A stretch of DNA of 6,275 nt from Calditrichota bacterium (lineage in GTDB: Bacteria > Zixibacteria > MSB-5A5 > GN15 > FEB-12), in contig QQUK01000100.1 of NCBI GenBank assembly GCA_008501655.1, positions 1-6,275 of the forward strand, in the 5' to 3' direction. Below the pieces are notes generated by a model that did no database searches, was not told the origin of the DNA, and saw only the letters and a program-made list of their open reading frames with translations. The stretch's first letter is position 1. The number at the start of each line of letters is the position of its first letter. The translations under genes were made by a program, and so were the position numbers. Of the stretch, positions 1 to 5,065 are shown piece by piece.

Positions 1-86
1 AGTCGAAAGGTAGTTTGGATTAATCGTTGGAGCTGGAGTTTATAAAAACCATTTTGCTTATTGAAATAATTTAATTATCGTTACTT

Positions 87-656
87 ATGTTAGAATATAT
101 TTATAAAATGAGAATACTAAGTCCTATAGTTTTGTTGTTCCTTTTTTTAGGTTGTGTTTCATATAATCATTTTTTTTCAAGTAATGAGAAAATGAGGGGA
201 GAGTTAAATCCCAAAAAATATGAACATAGTATTGGAATGTTTTCATATGGTACTGGAAACAGATCACAAAAAATGAATGATAGAAGATTCTCTGTTGGTT
301 TTTCAACTCAAGTGTTAATATTTGATGAACCTGAAGCGCTTGAAGTAAATAATATTGATAAAGCGATTATAATTGACTCAATGTGGATTCACGATTCCCT
401 TGATACCTTCTATAAAGTTCTTTATCCTAACGGTATTGCTAGAAATTATAGGGAAAATAGCAGATCTGTTATATTTGCTGATCGTATTGAAAAAAAAGGT
501 AAAATGATTTATACTAGAGTCATAATTCCAGATTCAATTCAAACTTTAGAAGTTGTTGTACCATATTATTCTCTCGCGAGTGATATAAAAAGATATGATA
601 CATTGAGAACAACTCTTCATAGATCTATAAAAAAATATAAATATGTGTTTGATTAA
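87..656 (+). CDS. Predicted lipoprotein of unknown function
   Basis: I do not recognise this 189-residue protein. It begins with a short charged stretch, then a hydrophobic run (about residues 10-22) ending in FLGC, with Cys23 as the probable lipidation site. The lipobox is imperfect because Phe and Leu occupy -3 and -2. It would be exported and lipid-anchored. The mature part is polar, mixes basic and beta-type segments, and has no repeats or recognisable catalytic motif. Neither ATG 87 nor the in-frame ATG 108 has a Shine-Dalgarno sequence. Starting at 108 gives a compact 15-residue signal ahead of the Cys and may be the true start; I give the longer frame. The gene is markedly AT-rich (roughly 30% GC by eye), unlike the rest of the window, and converges on the tRNA gene at 728-801, which suggests transfer. 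It is probably real because the frame is long and carries an export signal in an AT-rich region rich in stop codons. Confidence 0.72.
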   Translation: MLEYIYKMRILSPIVLLFLFLGCVSYNHFFSSNEKMRGELNPKKYEHSIGMFSYGTGNRSQKMNDRRFSVGFSTQVLIFDEPEALEVNNIDKAIIIDSMWIHDSLDTFYKVLYPNGIARNYRENSRSVIFADRIEKKGKMIYTRVIIPDSIQTLEVVVPYYSLASDIKRYDTLRTTLHRSIKKYKYVFD

Positions 657-727
657 GCTCTTATCAATAATAGTGCGATACAGGCGTGATTAAATTGAAA
701 GATTAAAGCTGGAGAGAGTTTAAAAAA

Positions 728-801
<74 letters not shown>

Positions 802-812
802 AATTCAGAGTC

Positions 813-843
813 CTAATAAGTCGCTTTTGGGAAAAAATGTCAA
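813..843 (-). promoter_or_regulatory. Candidate sigma70-type promoter of tRNA-Arg
   Basis: On the minus strand there is a perfect -35 box TTGACA (838-843), then 19 bases, then the -10-like TATTAG (813-818). Transcription would begin around 805-807, a few bases before the tRNA 5' end at 801, as is usual for tRNA genes. The spacing is slightly long and the -10 box matches the consensus at four of six bases, so the call rests mainly on the perfect -35 box and the position. Confidence 0.45.
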
Positions 844-879
844 GCAGAAACTTTTTTTGCTAACCGCTTGTCCGGTAAT

Positions 880-2787
880 CTATAATCTGTTTAATGAATC
901 GAGTAAATGTTCAGCGGTTTCATATTCAGCCATATCTGAATAGCCTAATTCAAGAAATTTCCCAAAGCAGAATTTTGCCGAATCGAGATTTTCTTTATCA
1001 AGCCAAATCAAAGCTGAGTTATAATATCCGTTGGCAAATTGGGGGTTTACCGACCTCAGATTTCGGAAAACTTCGAGTGCTGAATCAAGTTTTTCTGTCC
1101 ACATGTAGGCAAGACCAAGATTATTATAAGCGTAGGTAAAATCTGGGACTTCGGCAATCACTGATTTAAATGGAGCTATAGCATTCTCCGGCTGATTTGC
1201 CTGGATGTACACATAGCCAAGATTGTATCTAAGCGTATAGTTGGTGTAGGGAAGTGATGCCCCCCGTTTTAACAGTTTTATGGCTGCATCAAATTGATGC
1301 TGACTTGCTAATAAAAGTCCGTAATCGTTGAGAGATTCAGTCTGATTGGAGTCGGCAGCGAGAGCTTTTGCAAAAAAGTCGGCAGCTTTGGAAATTTCAC
1401 CGTTTTTAAGATAGATAGAACCGGTAGCATGGAGTCCGTGAGCATCTGATGTCTGTTCGTATCCATACGGGTCCCTTTGGGAGGTGAAAAAGAAAATAAT
1501 GAAAACAAAGAGGATGATAAGACGCTTGTTGAATGAAATCTGACGCCATTCAGATAAAACTTTGGTGATAGCGAATGATGCAAACATAGCTAAAGGCGCT
1601 ATCAAATAAAGCCGGTAGCGTGCAGTTACTAAAAAGAGAATTATTGAAATTGATGTAGCAAGAATATATAATAAAACTGATTTGGATTTTTTCTCTTTTC
1701 CAGCTAAAAAGATTCCAATGATTGCAAGAGGTAAGAGGAGTCCAAAAGGGAAAAAGAGGATATTACGCCAGATTAGGAGCTGCATCAGTGAAGTCTGGTG
1801 AGCAAAAAAGTAGAAATCAAAATTATTTGATAGTTCGAACCCGTTCAGCAGGAGAACGGTCTTTTTTATCAGGAGTTTGACAAAATGAAACGGGTCAGAA
1901 GTAATGTCATCAATTGTTTTATTAAACCAATAATCGGAGAGTTCTGAATCGGTTAATGAATGGCCGACATCTTTTTCTGCAAGTCTTTTGGTATCTTCCT
2001 GACCGCCTTTCCAATCTTGTCGAACACCGGGGATGACCGGGGAGACACCGTCAGCGTTTTTGTAATTACCGATGTAAAAGTTTATTCCGCCATAAGCTGC
2101 TATCAATGTAAATTGTGAATCTTGCATATAATTGTAAACTGTAACGGGCAGAATCGGGATTATTACGAATAAAGCACAGATGAGATATGATTTTATGTTT
2201 TTGCGGTTTTGAATTATCCAGTAGATAAATAGAAACAGGATGAACAGTAAAATTGTCGGGCGGGCGATTGCTGAGAGCCCTAAGAACAGTCCGGCAAAGA
2301 TAAAATTCAAAAGCTTATCTTCGGATTCAATTTTTGTAATAAAATAAAGAGCTGATAGGTTTAAGAAAATTGCAAGATTTGGTACGAGAAGCTGAGCATC
2401 AAAAAAGATGACAGGACCGTATACAGCAAAAATCAAACCAGCGATAAGGGCAGTTCTTTTTGAAAAGATATTCAAAGCAGTCAGATACACAAGCAGAGCT
2501 GAGAAGGAACCGATTATAGCCTGTATGATTTTTATTATCCATGGGTTATCCCCGAACAGAGTATAAACTATTCCTAATAAGATCGGATAGAGAGGAGCCC
2601 GAAAGAAAGGACCTGAATAATATTCAATGCCGTCGGCGATCGCTTTTGCCCAATCATGGTGATAAGCCATGTCAACGATGTTATTGTCGAAAAGTATGAC
2701 AGACTGAAACTGGAATAGAAAGAGCAGCCGCAGAAGGAATGCAGATGCAAATACAATAAGTATATCGCTATAGTTAGACTTTTTCAT
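880..2787 (-). CDS. GT39/ArnT-like membrane glycosyltransferase with C-terminal TPR domain
   Basis: This 635-residue integral membrane protein probably transfers a sugar from a polyprenyl-phosphate donor to a protein or lipid acceptor on the outer face of the inner membrane. About eleven hydrophobic segments are visible between residues 8 and 435. After the first segment comes a loop with Asp34, Asp39, Tyr42 and Asp45-Trp46, which fits the acidic catalytic loop of the PMT/ArnT (GT-C) fold. FFRAPLYP follows at 61-68, a family hallmark, and TARYRLYLIAPL at 388-399 matches the late conserved YR-x-x-x-P segment. From about 449 to 618 lie roughly five tetratricopeptide repeats, for example the one around YNNLGLAYMWTEKLDSALEVF. 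The start ATG lacks a Shine-Dalgarno sequence but is followed directly by the first membrane helix, and the next Met is at residue 40. The gene lies 55 bp downstream of the PP2C gene on the same strand. The family call is solid; donor and acceptor are unknown. Confidence 0.88.
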   Translation of the reverse strand: MKKSNYSDILIVFASAFLLRLLFLFQFQSVILFDNNIVDMAYHHDWAKAIADGIEYYSGPFFRAPLYPILLGIVYTLFGDNPWIIKIIQAIIGSFSALLVYLTALNIFSKRTALIAGLIFAVYGPVIFFDAQLLVPNLAIFLNLSALYFITKIESEDKLLNFIFAGLFLGLSAIARPTILLFILFLFIYWIIQNRKNIKSYLICALFVIIPILPVTVYNYMQDSQFTLIAAYGGINFYIGNYKNADGVSPVIPGVRQDWKGGQEDTKRLAEKDVGHSLTDSELSDYWFNKTIDDITSDPFHFVKLLIKKTVLLLNGFELSNNFDFYFFAHQTSLMQLLIWRNILFFPFGLLLPLAIIGIFLAGKEKKSKSVLLYILATSISIILFLVTARYRLYLIAPLAMFASFAITKVLSEWRQISFNKRLIILFVFIIFFFTSQRDPYGYEQTSDAHGLHATGSIYLKNGEISKAADFFAKALAADSNQTESLNDYGLLLASQHQFDAAIKLLKRGASLPYTNYTLRYNLGYVYIQANQPENAIAPFKSVIAEVPDFTYAYNNLGLAYMWTEKLDSALEVFRNLRSVNPQFANGYYNSALIWLDKENLDSAKFCFGKFLELGYSDMAEYETAEHLLDSLNRL

Positions 2788-2842
2788 AAAATTATTAACT
2801 TGTTATGATTTTAAAAAAAGCAGATGTGATTTGAAATGCAAG

Positions 2843-3847
2843 TTAATTTCCGGCAGCAAAATAAACGACCATAAACGCTGCAACAATAAAAAAGGCAAAC
2901 AGAAGATATAAAAATGATTTTGAACCGGGCATCTCTTTATTGTTGCCGTCTTTTTTATTCAGGCGTTCCTGCAGTGCTTCTCTGATAGATGCAATCCAAC
3001 TGTCCTCGTACAATAAAAGAGCATCGGATTCTGCCGGCAGGGTGAATGTTTTCACTTCCGGAAGGTTACTTGTTGTCGTTTCCAAAACTTCAACAACTAT
3101 AATCGTTACATTGTCGGCACCGCCTCGGTCATTAGCCATCTGAATCAGATTATCAACGATTGCTTCATTGTCATTCATGTGGTTTCTGAGATTTTCAAAT
3201 ATCTCGTCATCGTCGGCATATCCGCAAAGACCATCGGAACAGAGAAGGAATTTTTCACCTTTATTTATTTTAATAAGGGAATAATCGACCTCAACCGTAT
3301 CTCTGACCCCCAGAGCCCGGGTGATGACGTTTTTACCTACAACTGAGGATGCTTCCTCTTCTGAGATGTTCTGCTGTTTCTGAATTTCAGCAACCCATGA
3401 GTGGTCAGTTGTTAAGGGGAGGAGTTTATCTTTATCTATTCTATACGCGCGACTGTCGCCAACATGTGCTACAGAGAGCATATCATTTTCAAATGCTAAA
3501 GCAACAACTGTTGTTCCCATGCCGTGAAGGGAAGTATTATCGGCTGCTTTGTTATAGATAGCCCGGTTAGCTAGCCTGATTGATTTTAAAAGTACATCAC
3601 CGGAGACGGGGAGGGTTTTTGTTATTTTTAAATCTTTGTCCCGCTGGAGTGCATCAAGAAATAGACGATAGGTTGTATCAAGGATATCGGCGGTCATCAT
3701 AGATGCAACTTCACCTGCCTGATGTCCACCCATACCGTCACAGACGGCGTACACATTGTTGTCAGTATTTATATGCAGGGAATCTTCGTTCCCTTTGCGG
3801 ACCAATCCTTTGTGTGTTTTTCCTATAACATCTAATTTTAAAGGCAC
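2843..3847 (-). CDS. Membrane-anchored PP2C-type Ser/Thr protein phosphatase (Stp1/PrpC/PstP-like)
   Basis: This metal-dependent phosphatase removes phosphate from Ser/Thr of proteins and usually opposes Hanks-type kinases. All PP2C motifs are present in order: GLVRKGNED (14-22), AVCDGMGGH (34-42) with Asp37 and Gly38, GMGTTVVAL (109-117), HVGDSRAYR (128-136), TTDHSW (146-151), ITRALG (175-180), LLCSDGL (201-207) with Asp205, and GGADNV (242-247) with Asp245. The metal-binding Asp residues are intact, so the enzyme should be active. A linker from about 255 to 308 leads to one transmembrane helix (about 311-331) and a very short tail, placing the catalytic domain in the cytoplasm. The start codon is GTG, with Shine-Dalgarno AAGGA at 3853-3857, five bases away, and this puts the first beta strand right at the N-terminus. 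No kinase gene is visible. A candidate promoter lies at 3885-3912, and the downstream glycosyltransferase gene is likely co-transcribed. Confidence 0.95.
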   Translation of the reverse strand: MPLKLDVIGKTHKGLVRKGNEDSLHINTDNNVYAVCDGMGGHQAGEVASMMTADILDTTYRLFLDALQRDKDLKITKTLPVSGDVLLKSIRLANRAIYNKAADNTSLHGMGTTVVALAFENDMLSVAHVGDSRAYRIDKDKLLPLTTDHSWVAEIQKQQNISEEEASSVVGKNVITRALGVRDTVEVDYSLIKINKGEKFLLCSDGLCGYADDDEIFENLRNHMNDNEAIVDNLIQMANDRGGADNVTIIVVEVLETTTSNLPEVKTFTLPAESDALLLYEDSWIASIREALQERLNKKDGNNKEMPGSKSFLYLLFAFFIVAAFMVVYFAAGN

Positions 3848-3852
3848 AGTTT

Positions 3853-3857
3853 TCCTT
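3853..3857 (-). promoter_or_regulatory. Ribosome binding site deciding the GTG start of the PP2C gene
   Basis: AAGGA on the minus strand lies five bases before the GTG at 3845-3847. No ATG with comparable support exists near the 5' end of the frame, so this site supports the GTG start. Confidence 0.7.
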
Positions 3858-3884
3858 TTGTGAAATCAGTTAAAAGTCTGTCCT

Positions 3885-3912
3885 ATAATAACTAATATCG
3901 GCAATTAGACAA
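3885..3912 (-). promoter_or_regulatory. Candidate promoter of the PP2C-glycosyltransferase unit
   Basis: On the minus strand TTGTCT (3907-3912) and TATTAT (3885-3890) are separated by 16 bases, fitting a sigma70-type promoter. It lies between the terminator of the upstream gene and the GTG start at 3847, which is where a promoter is needed. Transcription would start near 3877-3879, giving a leader of about 30 bases. Similar boxes can occur by chance in AT-rich spacers. Confidence 0.4.
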
Positions 3913-3913
3913 T

Positions 3914-3941
3914 AAAAAAAACCCCGATATTCGGGGTTTTT
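3914..3941 (-). terminator. Intrinsic terminator after the second T9SS cargo gene
   Basis: A perfect 11-bp stem (AAAAACCCCGA pairing with TCGGGGTTTTT) with a 3-base loop spans 3917-3941. In minus-strand transcripts it is followed by an uninterrupted T tract (3914-3921 read in reverse). It lies about 30 bp past the stop codon at 3971-3973. Because A and T runs flank both sides, it could also work on the plus strand, though no plus-strand gene ends nearby. Confidence 0.92.
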
Positions 3942-3970
3942 ATAATTTGATAATAAGCTGTTTTCAATAC

Positions 3971-5005
3971 TTATTTTAGAAGCAGCATTTTTTTGGAAAC
4001 AGAGGCAATATCGGTCTGTAATCTATAGAAATAGACTCCTGAGGAAAGTTCTGAAGCATCAAATTCAACTTCATGCAGTCCTACAGGGAGATTTCCGAGG
4101 TTTTTGACATCAACCAACTGTCCCAGAGTATTGAAGATTTCAAGGCTTACTTTGCTTTTCTGAGGGAGCGTAAACGATATCGTTGTTGTCGGGTTAAACG
4201 GATTCGGGTAATTCTGGGCTAAAGAGAATCCATCCGGAAGTAATGGATTATTATCATCTACGTCAGTGATAGATTTGTAAATCACAACCCAATCAGAATA
4301 GTTTACTGAAGTATCGATTGCTGAATACACGGTATAATGAACCATAAAGGAAGTATCAGCACCACCGCCAAACACAGCTAAATCAACATCAAAATAAACC
4401 CAGGTTGTTCCACCGGCATCAGCATGAGAGACTGAGTCCTGATTAACCGTTGACCATCCGGGGGATACATTTGTATCCGGTAGGGCGTTTACCCCATAAA
4501 AATCAGTACCATTGCCGTCATTTCTGATTTCAACACCAAATGTAACAGTCCATCCCGGGGCAGCCAGGGTATCTGTCGGGGTTGTAAGAACAGTAAACCC
4601 GATAGTTTGGGTTGTAATAGCAAGATCGATATTGTTCTGGTCACCGTTTGAGGTCCAGGTCAACCCGCCTGAAACAACTGTGACAGCAGCATCTATCCCG
4701 TTTACAACAAGTCTGATTGAGTCTCCGGGATTGGCACCCTCATCTGATCCAGGAGTATCGACATCATCCCGGTTGGCATGTAAAAAGCCGTAAATTCCGG
4801 AAGAATCGACGATATAGGAACCACAGAGGACATTATCCGGGTCAAATGCTTCAACAACCGTACCGACCGGAGCAGGATTACCGTTAACTGAGACATTTCC
4901 GTAGAAATCGACCCATTCAGGGGCTTCAGTGTCCGCAACTGCTTGTCCGGCAAAGGCTAAAGCTGTTGCCGCTATAAGAAATACACATTTTTTCAAAAAG
5001 TTCAT
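3971..5005 (-). CDS. Secreted T9SS-sorted protein with a transthyretin-like domain and an Ig-like domain
   Basis: This 344-residue protein has a Sec signal peptide (MNFLKKCVFL, then an Ala-rich core) with likely cleavage after AVA at residue 24. Residues about 31-130 form a beta-rich module beginning EWVDFYGNVSVNG and including VGTVVEAFDP and VVNGI, resembling transthyretin or carboxypeptidase-regulatory domains. Residues about 134-245 look like an Ig-type fold of the NEW3/CARDB kind (VTFGVEIRNDGNGTDFYGV). Residues about 256-344 are a complete T9SS type A sorting domain: LAQNYPNPFNPTTTISFTLP, LEIFNTLGQLV, GVYFYRL and terminal KKMLLLK. Such domains direct passage through the outer membrane and are then removed or used for surface anchoring. 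ATG 5005 is preceded by AGGTG at 5012-5016 with good spacing. The gene follows its neighbour by 60 bp and ends at a strong terminator. No catalytic motif is seen; a structural or binding role is likely but unproven. Confidence 0.9.
   Translation of the reverse strand: MNFLKKCVFLIAATALAFAGQAVADTEAPEWVDFYGNVSVNGNPAPVGTVVEAFDPDNVLCGSYIVDSSGIYGFLHANRDDVDTPGSDEGANPGDSIRLVVNGIDAAVTVVSGGLTWTSNGDQNNIDLAITTQTIGFTVLTTPTDTLAAPGWTVTFGVEIRNDGNGTDFYGVNALPDTNVSPGWSTVNQDSVSHADAGGTTWVYFDVDLAVFGGGADTSFMVHYTVYSAIDTSVNYSDWVVIYKSITDVDDNNPLLPDGFSLAQNYPNPFNPTTTISFTLPQKSKVSLEIFNTLGQLVDVKNLGNLPVGLHEVEFDASELSSGVYFYRLQTDIASVSKKMLLLK
4188..4217. repeat. DNA repeat coding for the QNYPNPFNP sorting motif, copy 1
   Basis: These 30 bases match 5298-5327 at 26 positions. 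Both copies encode the conserved QNYPNPFNPT segment of the sorting domain, so this is homologous coding sequence held by protein-level constraint or recent duplication, not a mobile repeat. Confidence 0.8.
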
Positions 5006-5011
5006 TTTCTA

Positions 5012-5016
5012 CACCT
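5012..5016 (-). promoter_or_regulatory. Ribosome binding site of the second cargo gene
   Basis: AGGTG on the minus strand lies six bases before the ATG at 5003-5005. It begins only five bases beyond the base of the hairpin at 5022-5047, so folding there could affect ribosome access. Confidence 0.6.
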
Positions 5017-5021
5017 AATTA

Positions 5022-5047
5022 TTCCGACCGGTATGAACCGGTCGGAA
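5022..5047 (-). promoter_or_regulatory. Intercistronic hairpin between the two cargo genes
   Basis: TTCCGACCGGT and ACCGGTCGGAA form a perfect 11-bp GC-rich stem with a 4-base loop, 18 bp after the stop of the upstream gene and 17 bp before the downstream start. Read in the direction of transcription, the sequence after the stem is AATAATTAGG, not a T tract, so it does not look like a normal intrinsic terminator. It may protect the 3' end of the upstream message, act as a leaky terminator, or modulate translation of the downstream gene. Confidence 0.7.
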
Positions 5048-5065
5048 AAGTTTATATTCAGATGA

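Noticed and set aside
40..90. Promoter boxes upstream of the lipoprotein gene
   Set aside because: TTGCTT and TTGAAA-like boxes occur, but no -10 box at suitable spacing stands out from the AT-rich background.
657..727. Search for a terminator of the lipoprotein gene in the spacer before the tRNA
   Set aside because: No stem of useful length is visible; the spacer is AT-rich with an A run at 722-727 that belongs to the tRNA 3' flank.
843..861. Weak hairpin (AGCA...TGCT with an A/T inner stem) followed a few bases later by six T on the minus strand, as a terminator of the glycosyltransferase gene
   Set aside because: The stem has one mismatch and only two G-C pairs, and it overlaps the TTGACA box of the tRNA promoter. 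I could not support termination there.
1308..1583. Minus-strand frame in another phase inside the glycosyltransferase gene, considered as a separate small protein
   Set aside because: It overlaps the TPR and late membrane region of the real gene; its sequence is low-complexity Ser/Leu/Pro text typical of a shifted frame.
2940..3561. Plus-strand open frames opposite the PP2C gene (2940-3143 and 3349-3561)
   Set aside because: They lie wholly inside a gene with intact catalytic motifs, and their translations have no domain, signal or start-site support.
4512..4793. Plus-strand open frame opposite the second cargo gene
   Set aside because: It is antisense to a well-supported coding region and has no ribosome binding site or recognisable protein features.
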